Assembly (NCBI GenBank): GCA_004322135.1
Contig: SCSG01000038.1
Span: 62,001 to 126,000 of the forward strand
Length of the DNA: 64,000 nt
Direction: 5' to 3'
From: Burkholderiaceae bacterium
Lineage (GTDB): Bacteria > Pseudomonadota > Gammaproteobacteria > Burkholderiales > Burkholderiaceae_B
Under the pieces are notes generated by a model. It was not told where the DNA came from. It worked only from the letters and a program-made list of their open reading frames with translations, and made no database searches. Shown here piece after piece: positions 16,269-26,154 of the stretch. Position 1 is the first letter of the stretch, and each line of letters begins with the position of its first letter. Both the position numbers and the translations under genes were made by a program.

Positions 16269-17108
16269 TCAGCGCTGAAACTGAACGCTGCCAATTCTGT
16301 ATAGTGCTGTGGAAAATCTGAGCAGCCGGTCTATGTGTGCGTGCGTCCAGCCGATAGCCAGGAGATCGCCGGTAAGCTTTTTCTGAAAAGCCGAGGTACA
16401 CACGAAAATTATCTGCTGCCAGCGCGTACCTGCGCTCAGGAGGGTGCTGCCCCCTGGAGCGAGGGCATCGCGGCGTACGATGGTGAGCCAAGCGAGAAGC
16501 CGCTGATAGTCCGGCTGGTTCTTTCGACTGTATTCGACCTCGACCCAGTAAATGGCGCTGCCCGCGCGAAGCAGTGCATCAGGGATTTTTCTGGCGATGC
16601 CCTCCCGGCCACCTAGCCAGCGACCTTGCGCGGTCTCCCGCTCGGTCGAGATCTTGTATCCCTCGATGAGCGCACTGATGGCGACTTCGTTCGCAATGCG
16701 GCGATGGTGATAGTGGTCGAGACTGAATGCCCGCAGTGCGTCTTTGCCCGTGGTGGCATCGGCCCCACGCGCCCGAAGGGCTCGCACTCCGGCTTCAGCT
16801 AACGCGTAGAGGCGGCTGTAATCGGGGGCTTGGGCGTGCAGCACTTGGCGTTTTTTACGCAGGCGTGCGAGCGTTTTTTGGGCCATACGCAGCTCTGCGG
16901 CGGTTGGCGTTGGTGGCTGCAAGCCGGGCGCAGTCGTCGAGGGGCCCGCTGGGCGCCTCCACACCACTACCGCGAGGTCGCGGGCGCGTAGCCAGCCGAA
17001 CCGATGAATGGCGCGCAACACTCGCAGCTCGTTTTCGAGCGCGATCACGCGCCCATCCTGTGCGGGTGCGGGTTTGATATTCTTCTTGAGAGTCTTCTCT
17101 GTCGTCAT
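16269..17108 (-). CDS. Winged-helix plus nuclease-like protein, possibly replication-relaxation family
   Basis: This 279-residue basic protein has an N-terminal winged-helix region (residues ~20-110, ALENELRVLRAIHRFGWLRA followed by a wing and LYALAEAGVRAL). The C-terminal part has a PD...ExE...K arrangement (IPDALLRAG, then YWVEVEYSRK) typical of PD-(D/E)xK-fold proteins. This layout resembles replication-relaxation or mobilisation accessory proteins of integrative elements and plasmids. Nuclease activity is not established. It is probably an accessory factor for replication or mobilisation of the element. No clear Shine-Dalgarno precedes the ATG. Confidence 0.6.
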   Translation of the reverse strand: MTTEKTLKKNIKPAPAQDGRVIALENELRVLRAIHRFGWLRARDLAVVVWRRPAGPSTTAPGLQPPTPTAAELRMAQKTLARLRKKRQVLHAQAPDYSRLYALAEAGVRALRARGADATTGKDALRAFSLDHYHHRRIANEVAISALIEGYKISTERETAQGRWLGGREGIARKIPDALLRAGSAIYWVEVEYSRKNQPDYQRLLAWLTIVRRDALAPGGSTLLSAGTRWQQIIFVCTSAFQKKLTGDLLAIGWTHAHIDRLLRFSTALYRIGSVQFQR

Positions 17109-17958
17109 ATTCTGTATAGCGTTTTGCCGTTCGTGTGGGTGTGCGCTCCCCAGTGAACGGGGGAGGCGTGCAGGGGTCGCATGGCTGCGACCGGGGGAGC
17201 ACCGTGGCCTCCGTCGGGCTGGACGCCCGGTCGGTCACTCGTGCGGCTGGACGCCGCCCGTGCTCTGGGCAGGGGCGCCCCACGCCTTCCGTGATCCGCC
17301 TGCGGCGGAGCACTCCCCGCGCGGGAAACCTGCTCAACCCTTAGCGCTGGACGCGCTTCGGGCTGCGGCTGCGCCTACGGGTTCGCGCTGCTCACCTTGA
17401 CCCGGTTTCCCGCGCCTGCGGCGTGGGGCGCGGGGCGACGCCCCCCGGCTGACTGTCGGCGCGTGGGCGCGCCTCTCGCGGCTGGGGCCGCGAGCGTCAC
17501 CCGGCTCCCCCTGCCCTGCACCGACCGCGCTGGGGCGCGGTGCGGCTCCGGGGGCTGCGGGCTGCACGCCCTCGCCCCACAGCGCCGCTGCGCGGCTCTG
17601 TGGCTCCTTAAAACCGACCGCCTCCGGCGCGGTGCCACAAGCTTCCTCCCCAGTGCTCGCCGCCTACTACCGGCGACCTTCCCTCGGGCCGACTACGCGC
17701 GCAAGGGCCTGCGGCACTCCGTGGGCCGCGCCCGCGCTCCGCGCAGGTTGCGACCCCCTTGCGCTCTACGTCTTGTGACCCGAGGGTGATGTACGCCATG
17801 GGCGGCGAGCACTGGGGAGGCCACAAGGCTTTCTCGTCCCGGGCCAGGCAGAAGGTATACGCAAGCGAAAAGCCCTCCAACCAGGGTCCGTGTACGGTTT
17901 GCCGCTCTGCCCCTCGCCGGTGGTCGGCATGGGGGCCACACACCGCAAGGAGTTTCAC
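17109..17958. other. 850-bp very GC-rich region with tandem hairpins
   Basis: No gene is supported; the long open frames here are low-complexity Arg/Ala/Pro translations expected from extreme GC content. At least seven near-perfect palindromes are packed into 17146-17633: 17146-17165, 17175-17192, 17295-17309, 17458-17473, 17475-17494, 17524-17541 and 17577-17603. Four of them share TGGC or TGGG loops. A 20-bp perfect inverted repeat flanks the next 136 bp. It may be a structured RNA, an origin or a recombination region. Confidence 0.6.
17645..17820. repeat. 20-bp perfect inverted repeat
   Basis: CCTCCCCAGTGCTCGCCGCC at 17645-17664 is exactly complementary to 17801-17820, with 136 bp between. 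The motif CTCCCCAGTG also occurs near 17146. A 20-bp perfect match is unlikely by chance, even in GC-rich DNA. It could close a long RNA structure or mark a recombination or origin site. Confidence 0.75.
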
Positions 17959-18096
17959 ATGTACGACGAAATCAACCCCTCCACAGGCCTGCCGGTGGTG
18001 GGAGGCAGTGGCATCGATGTCGGGGGCACTCCGTGGGGAGCACCCCCGCTTAACCCCTGGAGCTCCAGCGGCTGGCGCTACCTGGACGACGACTAG
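17959..18096 (+). CDS. 45-residue small protein with strong ribosome binding site
   Basis: The frame starts MYDEINPSTGLPVVGGSGID, continues with a Gly/Pro/Trp-rich middle and ends WRYLDDD. A CAAGGAG ribosome binding site precedes the ATG by seven bases. Composition is acidic and Gly/Pro-rich, and codon use looks coding. It is too short for domain assignment. It sits just downstream of the hairpin array and converges on the integrase. I suspect it is a real conserved small protein of mobile elements, but no function is known to me. Confidence 0.6.
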   Translation: MYDEINPSTGLPVVGGSGIDVGGTPWGAPPLNPWSSSGWRYLDDD

Positions 18097-18180
18097 AGGA
18101 TGCACCCCGCGCCTTCCGACTCGGGCTAGAGGTGCGGGCGAACAATTGTCCTAGGAGGCGTTGGATGGCCCCCTTGGCCA

Positions 18181-19218
18181 TCACCCGTTGACCGCCTTGG
18201 CAGGCGCGTTTCTAATGGCCGTCCCGAGTTCCTTGGCCACTGGATTGTAGTAGCGCTGGGCCATCGAAATGCTCCGCCACCCCATGATGGCCTGCAAGGT
18301 CACCATGGGGACACGGGGAGCGATCCGGCTGGCGGCCTCATGCCGGAGATCGTGAAACCTGAGGTCTTCGAGACCCGCTCGTTCCCGTACGCGCGAAAAG
18401 AGCTGAGTGACGCTGTCCGCCTTGGTGATGGACGGGAAAATTCGCGCTTTTCCGATGCCGCGCGGACGCTTGCGCAATAATCTGATGGCGGTGTCGGAAA
18501 GCGGAATGATCCGTTCTGTACCGTTTTTCGTGCGATCGGCTGGGAGGAAAATGTGGCATTCTTCCGGGACTGCTGAGAGGTGCACATCCTCCCAGCATAG
18601 GGACGAAATCTCGCCACGGCGCATACCGGTTTCCAGATCGAGCAGGATGAGGGAGAATGCGTCAGCTGAGTATTTTCGTGCCTTTTTTAGCAGAGCCTTT
18701 TCTTCTTTGCGCGGGAGGCGCCGCGCTCTGGACGCGGACTTCGGTAACCCATAGAGCGCCGCCTGAAATAGGTGTTCTGGGACAGGTAGGCGCAGCACTA
18801 CACGGGCAAATTTCATCGCCGCCTGGGCGTCCGCTAAGTCCCGGCGTATTGTGGCAGGCTCAATGTCGTCGTCGAGGCGGTCTTCCGCGAACTCCAGGAA
18901 GTCCAGGTATGTGATGGACGCCAAGGATCGGGTGCTGCCCAGGCGTCTCTCCCAAGCATTCAGGCGACTCTCGGTTTGAGTTTGTCCTTTCAGGTTTGGT
19001 AGCCGTGCCTTTTTATACGCGTTGAAAAGATCCGCAACGGTTGTTCGTACCATGGGCGTGGCGTCCACGAAGGTGCCTTCGCTGATCCTGCCTTCGATGC
19101 GTGCGGCCCACGTTGCGGCCTCTTTGTAGGTCTCGAAGGTTCTGGACGGGACGACGAGACTCTTTTTCCGGATCTGGACGCGCCACTGGTGGGGACCGCG
19201 TTGTGAGATGGTAGCCAT
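18181..19218 (-). CDS. int: Tyrosine-type site-specific integrase
   Basis: The 345-residue recombinase has an N-terminal arm-type DNA-binding region, a SAM-like core-binding domain (~residues 60-150) and the catalytic domain. The catalytic residues are visible: Arg in ETGMRRGEIS, His and Arg in FHDLRHEAAS, a Trp in MGWRS and the tyrosine nucleophile in MAQRYYNP. AGGAG precedes the ATG. It lies 134 bp from the 3' end of tRNA-Ala, the usual place for an integrase beside its attachment site. A 7-bp inverted repeat (18164-18182) spans its stop codon. It would catalyse integration and, with an excisionase, excision. Confidence 0.95.
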   Translation of the reverse strand: MATISQRGPHQWRVQIRKKSLVVPSRTFETYKEAATWAARIEGRISEGTFVDATPMVRTTVADLFNAYKKARLPNLKGQTQTESRLNAWERRLGSTRSLASITYLDFLEFAEDRLDDDIEPATIRRDLADAQAAMKFARVVLRLPVPEHLFQAALYGLPKSASRARRLPRKEEKALLKKARKYSADAFSLILLDLETGMRRGEISSLCWEDVHLSAVPEECHIFLPADRTKNGTERIIPLSDTAIRLLRKRPRGIGKARIFPSITKADSVTQLFSRVRERAGLEDLRFHDLRHEAASRIAPRVPMVTLQAIMGWRSISMAQRYYNPVAKELGTAIRNAPAKAVNG

Positions 19219-19298
19219 ACCCTAGCTCCTGATTTTGGGCGCAGCCAAGGCGGCTGCAAAAGGGTATAGGGCGTGTGCCAAAATGTGCCAAAAACAAC

Positions 19299-19325
19299 GA
19301 AAAGGGCCACCTGTTTAGGTGGCCC
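19299..19325 (-). terminator. Element-supplied terminator for tRNA-Ala
   Basis: GGGCCACC and GGTGGCCC form a perfect 8-bp stem with a 6-base loop. On the minus strand it is followed by TTTTCGTTGTTTTT. It lies 27 nt beyond the tRNA 3' end, so it replaces the host terminator now displaced to 4492-4524. Confidence 0.75.
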
Positions 19326-19351
19326 AATCGCGCGGAAACCCGCATGAATCC

Positions 19352-19428
<77 letters not shown>

Positions 19429-19509
19429 AAAAGCTAGCAATTTTAGCAAATTGCCAACGTGTTTGCAGGCGAGCCACTGACGCGTACGTTGGTGTTGAAA
19501 TCCTGACGG

Positions 19510-20364
19510 CTACTTGACGGCCCCAACCGTGAATCCCGAGACGAAGCGGTCCACAAAAAAGTTATAAAGAATGGCGATTGGGACGCTAACGATCAGGCAG
19601 GCGCCCATCAGCGAACCCCAGAAATAGACGTCGCCCCGCACCAGGAAGGTCGGCACGCCGACGCTTACCGTGTATTGCGATGAGCTGGTAATGAAGGTAA
19701 GTGCATATATGAATTCCTGCATGACCAGGGTCAACGTGAAGATGATGACGGTCATGACGCCCGCCGAAGACAGCGGCACCACCACTTTCAGGAACGCACC
19801 AAAACGGCTCAGCCCGTCCATCATGGCAGCTTCTTCAATGTCGTGGGGCACGGCCTTGAAAAACCCCATCATGAGCCATGTGCAAAAGGGCACGGTAAAG
19901 CTCGGGTACACCAATACCAGCGACCACAATGAATCCTGCAGGCCCAGTGCGCCGACGATGCGCGAGAACGGGATGAACAGGATCGTTGGCGGAATGAGGT
20001 AGGTCAGGAAGATGCCGATTGCCAGATGCTTGCCCCAGCGCCCCGAAAGGCGCGCCAGGCTGTAGCCGGCCGGTACTGACAGGGCAAGGGTGATGACGAC
20101 AACGATGGCTCCCACCACCAGGGTATTGATCACCCATCGCACATATTGGGTGTCGAAGAACAGAACGCGCAGGTTCTCCAGGGTTGGCGGCGCGTTGAAC
20201 AGGAATGGGTTGCTTGTGGGGTTGACCAGATCCAGTGTGCTTTTGAATGTTGTGATCAACATCCAGTAGAACGGGAATGCGGTGAATATGACAAAGATGG
20301 CCAGAATGACGAAATGGCCAATGTTCATGGACCAGCGCTTCGTGCGGGTTGTCGCGTAACGCAT
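19510..20364 (-). CDS. Carbohydrate ABC transporter permease (MalG type)
   Basis: This 284-residue inner-membrane permease has six predicted membrane segments, beginning NIGHFVILAIFVIFTAFPFY. The EAA loop that docks on the ATPase is IEEAAMMDGLSRFGAFLKVV. The start at 20364 overlaps the stop of the upstream permease (ATGA). A longer open frame reaches 20949, but its extension is the shadow of that permease. It is the last gene of the SBP-ATPase-permease-permease operon. Confidence 0.92.
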   Translation of the reverse strand: MRYATTRTKRWSMNIGHFVILAIFVIFTAFPFYWMLITTFKSTLDLVNPTSNPFLFNAPPTLENLRVLFFDTQYVRWVINTLVVGAIVVVITLALSVPAGYSLARLSGRWGKHLAIGIFLTYLIPPTILFIPFSRIVGALGLQDSLWSLVLVYPSFTVPFCTWLMMGFFKAVPHDIEEAAMMDGLSRFGAFLKVVVPLSSAGVMTVIIFTLTLVMQEFIYALTFITSSSQYTVSVGVPTFLVRGDVYFWGSLMGACLIVSVPIAILYNFFVDRFVSGFTVGAVK

Positions 20365-21296
20365 CAGGTCACCTCCGTGCGACGGGCAATAGTCAACAGC
20401 ACTATCACCACGGCCACCAGCAATGGGAACAGGAACAGGGAGATGGCCGCACCTTCGGCAAGGTCCCCGCCCGGCACCCCGGTGAAGAAGGCCAGGCTGG
20501 CAAGCACCTGTGTCGAGTCGAACGGGCCGCCGCGTGTCAGGACGTATACGATGATCATGTCGGTAAAGGTGAACACGATGCCGAACAGAAGGGCGACCAG
20601 CATGACCGGCATGACCAGCGGAATGTTGATGCGGAACAGGTGGCGCCAGAAGCCTGCGCCGTCCATGTGTGCGGCGTCGTGGATATCTTGGGGGATGCCG
20701 GCCAGGCCCGCAAGAATAATGACCGTAGCCAGTGGCAGCAGTCGCCACACATCGACCATGATGATCGAGATCATGGCCAGCGTCGGTTGCCCGAGCCAAA
20801 TCGGCCAGACATTTGGCCCCACCAGGCCCGATGCACGCAGGGTCCAGTTGATTACGCTGTATACCGGGTCGAAAATCCATAGCCAGCCTATGGTGCCCAG
20901 GGATATCGGCGCGACCCAGGGCAGCAGAATAAGCAGCCGCACGATCCATTTGCCGCGGAAATCGTTGAACAGGGCCATGGCCAGTATTTTGGCCAGTATG
21001 ACGACCAGCACCTGCGATACGATCGTGAAAACGAACGTATTGCGCATCGAGGTCCAGAACGTGTTGTTTTCAATGATACGGCGAAAATTTTCCAGCCCGA
21101 CGAAATGCAGGGTTGTGTTGCCGACTGTAGCGTCGGAGACGCTGTAATACATGGACAACAGGAAGGGAAAGCCTACCAGCAGGGTGATGTAGATGATTGC
21201 CGGAGCAAGCATCCAGCGGCCAAGCTGAGTGTCGGCACTGCTGATGCGCTGCTCTGCGGCGCGCGCTGAGGACGCGGTGACCGCGGCAGCGCTCAT
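20364..21296 (-). CDS. Carbohydrate ABC transporter permease (MalF type)
   Basis: This 310-residue permease has six membrane segments. The cytoplasmic EAA-like loop IPQDIHDAAHMDGAGFWRHL marks the binding-protein-dependent transport family. It partners the MalG-type protein, and the two genes overlap by an ATGA junction. Its start also overlaps the ATPase stop, so all three cytoplasmic and membrane components are coupled. The substrate is not determined by sequence. Confidence 0.92.
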   Translation of the reverse strand: MSAAAVTASSARAAEQRISSADTQLGRWMLAPAIIYITLLVGFPFLLSMYYSVSDATVGNTTLHFVGLENFRRIIENNTFWTSMRNTFVFTIVSQVLVVILAKILAMALFNDFRGKWIVRLLILLPWVAPISLGTIGWLWIFDPVYSVINWTLRASGLVGPNVWPIWLGQPTLAMISIIMVDVWRLLPLATVIILAGLAGIPQDIHDAAHMDGAGFWRHLFRINIPLVMPVMLVALLFGIVFTFTDMIIVYVLTRGGPFDSTQVLASLAFFTGVPGGDLAEGAAISLFLFPLLVAVVIVLLTIARRTEVT

Positions 21297-22327
21297 GATG
21301 TTTCCTCGACACGCAGCCCTGTCTTGGGGTCGAAGTAGCGCAGGTCGCGTTGCCGCGCGACGAACTTGTAATGTGTGTCTACCGACACCGGCGCATCAAT
21401 CGTGCTGGGAACGCGCGAGATGACTTTGACTGACGGCAGTGGCGATTCAAGCGTGCCGTAGATCAGCCGGTCAGAACCAAGGTTTTCAATGCGGGAGACA
21501 TGAATTGGAAATGTGCATAAGGTTTCGCCGGCCGAGGGGTACGCCTGCGGTGGGAGGAGGTGTTCGGGGCGTATCCCGAGCGTGCTCTGTCCCTCGCGTA
21601 CAACCAGGTTCATGGGCGGAGCCCCGATGAATGTGGCGACAAAAGCGTCTGCCGGTTCTTCGTAGACCTCGCGCGGCGTGCCCAGCTGGTGAATCGTGCC
21701 GTGGTCCAGGATGGCTATGCGGTCGCCCAGCCCAAGGGCTTCGATCTGGTCGTGCGTGACGTAAATGGTGGTGGTCGCAAGGCGCCGTTGAAATTGCTGC
21801 AGCTCGTCCCGCGCGGTGATCCGCAGTTTGGCGTCAAGATTCGAGAGCGGCTCGTCCAGCAGGAACACGGCGGGTTCGCGCACGACCGCTCTGGCCAGGG
21901 CAACACGCTGGCGTTCGCCGCCTGAAAGCTGGCGCGGCTTGCGTTCGAGCAGGTGGCCTATCCCGAACATATTGGCAGCCCAGTCGACCTTGGTCCTGAT
22001 GGCATTACGCGCCATGTGCTGCGTCTGCAACGGGAACGCAATGTTGTTGAAAACGCTTAAATGTGGGTAAAGCGCATAGCTCTGGAACACCATTGCCATA
22101 TTTCTGGCGCGTGGGGGCAGATTAGTGATGGCTTTGCCATCCAGCAAAATTTCGCCGGACGTGGGTTGCTCCAGTCCGGCGATCATTCTCAGCAGTGTGG
22201 TTTTGCCGGAGCCCGAAGGCCCCAGCAGAACCAGAAACTCGGCCTCATGTACGGTGAGGTCGATGCTGTTTACGGCATTGCCGCTTTCAAAACGTTTGGT
22301 TAGAGCCTGGGTTTCTACTATAGCCAT
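21293..22327 (-). CDS. ABC transporter ATP-binding protein (MalK/UgpC type)
   Basis: The 344-residue protein has Walker A GPSGSGKTTLLR near residue 36, signature LSGGERQRVALARA, Walker B FLLDEPLSNLDAKL and the H-loop VTHDQ. The C-terminal ~110 residues form the OB-fold (TOBE) domain typical of sugar importers (IGAPPMNLVVREGQSTLGIRP). It energises the two permeases encoded downstream. It lies 48 nt after the binding-protein gene. Confidence 0.93.
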   Translation of the reverse strand: MAIVETQALTKRFESGNAVNSIDLTVHEAEFLVLLGPSGSGKTTLLRMIAGLEQPTSGEILLDGKAITNLPPRARNMAMVFQSYALYPHLSVFNNIAFPLQTQHMARNAIRTKVDWAANMFGIGHLLERKPRQLSGGERQRVALARAVVREPAVFLLDEPLSNLDAKLRITARDELQQFQRRLATTTIYVTHDQIEALGLGDRIAILDHGTIHQLGTPREVYEEPADAFVATFIGAPPMNLVVREGQSTLGIRPEHLLPPQAYPSAGETLCTFPIHVSRIENLGSDRLIYGTLESPLPSVKVISRVPSTIDAPVSVDTHYKFVARQRDLRYFDPKTGLRVEETS

Positions 22328-22375
22328 CTTTTTTTACCCTGAACTTGTTCGCAAGCGGAGTGCGGTGTGTTTCTA

Positions 22376-23764
22376 TCAGACTAACCCCTTCTGGTGCCAT
22401 TTTGCGAAGATACGCTCGCAATTGGCATGAGCTTCCTTGACAGCGGCTTCCGGAGACATATTGCCAGCGGCTGCCTTGGCGAACATGGTGTTCAGTACCC
22501 AGGTGTTGAAGATTTCGTCCGTGGCGGCATTGGCGTACCCCGGGTACCCGACGTTGGTGGCCTGATGCATAAGTTGGCCAAGCACTTTGTACTTGTCGTG
22601 GGGTTGGGCCTTGGGGTCATCACCAATCAGTTTTTCCAGATCGGGCACCGTGCTGGGGAAACTTGGGAAGTTGTAGAACTGACTGTTCAGGAATCCTTGT
22701 CGGAAATTGTCGATGTAGTCCACCAGGAATTTCTTGGCACCACTGATGTTTTTGGCGAATTTCCAGATGACGTAGCAGTCCATGACGTGTTCCATGCCGA
22801 TGCGGCGCACGGGGCCTTCCAGGGCTTGGGTCAGCCAGATGTTGGGTGTGACGGGTATGTGCTTGTTCTCGCCTTCACGCGTTACAGAAATGGCGTTCAG
22901 GCACAACGAGATTTTGCCAGCCAGCATGGCCCGGTTGTTTGACGACGCGTCCCAGGCCAGCACCTCGGGGGTCATCGCGTTTTCGTAAAGCGTTTTTACG
23001 AATTTGACGGCATCCACCGTATGCTTGGAGTCAAGGATCACCTTGCCGTGCTCGTCCTGCACCGAGCCGCCAAAGGCGAAAAGCACCGTACGCATCGCCA
23101 TGGCTGTGTCCAGTTCCGCCGAAAGACCTATCCCGACCGGAATGTTGTGCTTCTTTTTGATCTTGGTGCCGGCGGCCAGCACGTCGTCCCAGGTGTCGGG
23201 GGCTTTCATGCCGACGCTGTCCCACAGGTCTTTGCGGTAGTTCACCGGATCCGGGACGAAGCTGTCGGAAAAGGCATAGTACTTTTTTGTTTTCGGGTTG
23301 TACGAGCTGCGTATTGCCAAGTCGACGGGTTTACCATGCTTGCGCTCGCATTCTTCGTAGACCTCGCGGTGGTCGATGACCTGGTCTTCGTACGCCGGTG
23401 GTGGGGAGAGAAACATGAACAGGTCATGCCCCTGCTTGGCGGAGACTTCAGCGGCGGCGCGCGTAGCCAGGGCCGGGATGCCTACGTGGTCCACGACCAC
23501 GTCCGTATCGTTCTTCTCGCCCCAATCCTTGACGTAGGTACCGTCGAACCACTTGTCGTACGCTGGCACGAAGTGGTTCCATTGCAGGATTTTGAGGTGG
23601 TTTTTGGCAGCGTGGGCGTTGCGGATGAAGAGAGGGCCGATAATGGCTGCCAGGCCGGTTGCGCCTGCGGCCTTGATTATGCGGCGCCTTTGAGAGTTGG
23701 TGGGGTGAGCAGGCTGGACAAGTTGTGTTGTACAGTCATCTTTTTTTGTTGAATCGTCTGCCAT
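22376..23764 (-). CDS. ABC transporter sugar-binding protein with Tat-type signal
   Basis: The 462-residue protein is an extracellular solute-binding protein, family 1. The N-terminus has a twin-arginine signal (SQRRRIIKAAGATGLAAIIG, cleavage after NAHA), suggesting export in folded form. The start at 23764 has CCAGGAGAC just upstream. An in-frame ATG at 23794 would add ten residues without a better signal. It heads the four-gene operon and determines specificity. The ligand cannot be told; sugars, polyols or related compounds are typical of the family. Confidence 0.9.
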   Translation of the reverse strand: MADDSTKKDDCTTQLVQPAHPTNSQRRRIIKAAGATGLAAIIGPLFIRNAHAAKNHLKILQWNHFVPAYDKWFDGTYVKDWGEKNDTDVVVDHVGIPALATRAAAEVSAKQGHDLFMFLSPPPAYEDQVIDHREVYEECERKHGKPVDLAIRSSYNPKTKKYYAFSDSFVPDPVNYRKDLWDSVGMKAPDTWDDVLAAGTKIKKKHNIPVGIGLSAELDTAMAMRTVLFAFGGSVQDEHGKVILDSKHTVDAVKFVKTLYENAMTPEVLAWDASSNNRAMLAGKISLCLNAISVTREGENKHIPVTPNIWLTQALEGPVRRIGMEHVMDCYVIWKFAKNISGAKKFLVDYIDNFRQGFLNSQFYNFPSFPSTVPDLEKLIGDDPKAQPHDKYKVLGQLMHQATNVGYPGYANAATDEIFNTWVLNTMFAKAAAGNMSPEAAVKEAHANCERIFAKWHQKGLV

Positions 23765-23843
23765 GGTTGTCTCCTGGTTTAGAGAAGCGGGCATTCGTCC
23801 AGATGAGTGGCATGTGCCCTCACGTGAATGCTACGACATGGTT

Positions 23844-23867
23844 TTGCATTATGTAAACAGCATACAA
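23844..23867. promoter_or_regulatory. Candidate operator upstream of the sugar ABC operon
   Basis: TTGCATTATG-taaa-CAGCATACAA forms an imperfect inverted repeat (7 of 10 positions) in the AT-rich leader of the binding-protein gene. The position suits a repressor or activator site. No regulator gene lies alongside. The regulator is unknown. Confidence 0.35.
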
Positions 23868-24010
23868 ACGACCTTTGTATATTTTTTTTAACGAATTGTA
23901 ATATTTAGGCGTGCCGCGCTGCCGTGATGGCGTGTGCAGAAATGCCAACAGCGCGGAGGGAGACTGGTGAATGACTGATCGCGTGTGTGATGCGGGCTGT
24001 GGAGGTGCGA

Positions 24011-24610
24011 ATGTCTGCTGACGCGTCTCGGGTAACGGCACTGGTGCTGGCAGCCGGGCTTGGCCGCCGCATGCGCGGGCCAAATAAGTTGCTGCTGCCA
24101 TGGCGCGGGATGTCCATAATTCGGCGTGTAGTCACCGAGGTTGTGGCCGCGCGCTGTGACCGTGCGGTGGTCGTGCTGGGGTTCGAGGCGGATCGCGTGC
24201 GCCGCGAGCTCGCTGACCTGCCGGTCACGTTTGTTGTCAACGACGAATTCGAGCAAGGGATGGGCACTTCGGTGCGGGCCGGGGCAATGGCGGTGGAAGA
24301 CTCCAGTGCCGTTGTTGTTTGCCTGGGCGATATGCCGCTCGTCGAGGCGTCGGTCATCAATGCTCTTATTGACGCGTATGGCCAAGGAGCAGGGGTGAAG
24401 GCCTGCCAGCCGGTCTATGAAGGGCGGCGCGGCAATCCCGTGTTGTGGGGGGCAGACAGCCTGGATGACTTGCGTCGGCTTGAAGGCGACGAAGGTGCGC
24501 GCAAGTTGCTGCGCAGGCTGGGGGATGCGCTGGTTCTGGTGCCCGTGACCCATCAGGGTGTATTACTGGACACCGACACCCCGGACGATCTGCAGCGCCT
24601 GGGCGACTAG
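24011..24610 (+). CDS. mocA: MocA-type molybdenum cofactor nucleotidyltransferase
   Basis: This 199-residue protein belongs to the MobA/MocA nucleotidyltransferase family. It has the N-terminal loop LVLAAGLGRRMRGPNKLLLP, the metal-binding CLGDMPL motif, and a late GNPVLWG segment. MocA adds CMP to the molybdopterin cofactor, giving the cytosine dinucleotide form used by xanthine dehydrogenase-family enzymes including CO dehydrogenase. That makes it a plausible partner of the cox cluster, from which it is separated by the island and the ABC operon. The start has GGAGG five bases upstream. Confidence 0.85.
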   Translation: MSADASRVTALVLAAGLGRRMRGPNKLLLPWRGMSIIRRVVTEVVAARCDRAVVVLGFEADRVRRELADLPVTFVVNDEFEQGMGTSVRAGAMAVEDSSAVVVCLGDMPLVEASVINALIDAYGQGAGVKACQPVYEGRRGNPVLWGADSLDDLRRLEGDEGARKLLRRLGDALVLVPVTHQGVLLDTDTPDDLQRLGD

Positions 24611-24685
24611 CCGGGCGGATCGTCCGCAGCAGTGCAGTCCACCATACATGTGGGCTCGAACTTGTCGGTCTGCCTTACGTAGTAG

Positions 24686-26065
<1,380 letters not shown>

Positions 26066-26154
26066 GCGCGACGTCCCTGTCCCGTGGTGCGGTGCAGGGG
26101 ATTTCGTTACCTGCGGGCTACTGCGCACTGGGCACCTATCCTGGTGGCCTTTGG

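Noticed and set aside
17008-17789. Long open frames in the GC-rich region
   Set aside because: They translate to low-complexity Arg/Ala/Pro sequence, occur in several frames at once, and lack start signals. They are a result of high GC.
20365-20949. N-terminal extension of the MalG-type permease to 479 residues
   Set aside because: The extension is the out-of-frame shadow of the MalF-type gene and the ATG at 20364 gives a full-length permease.
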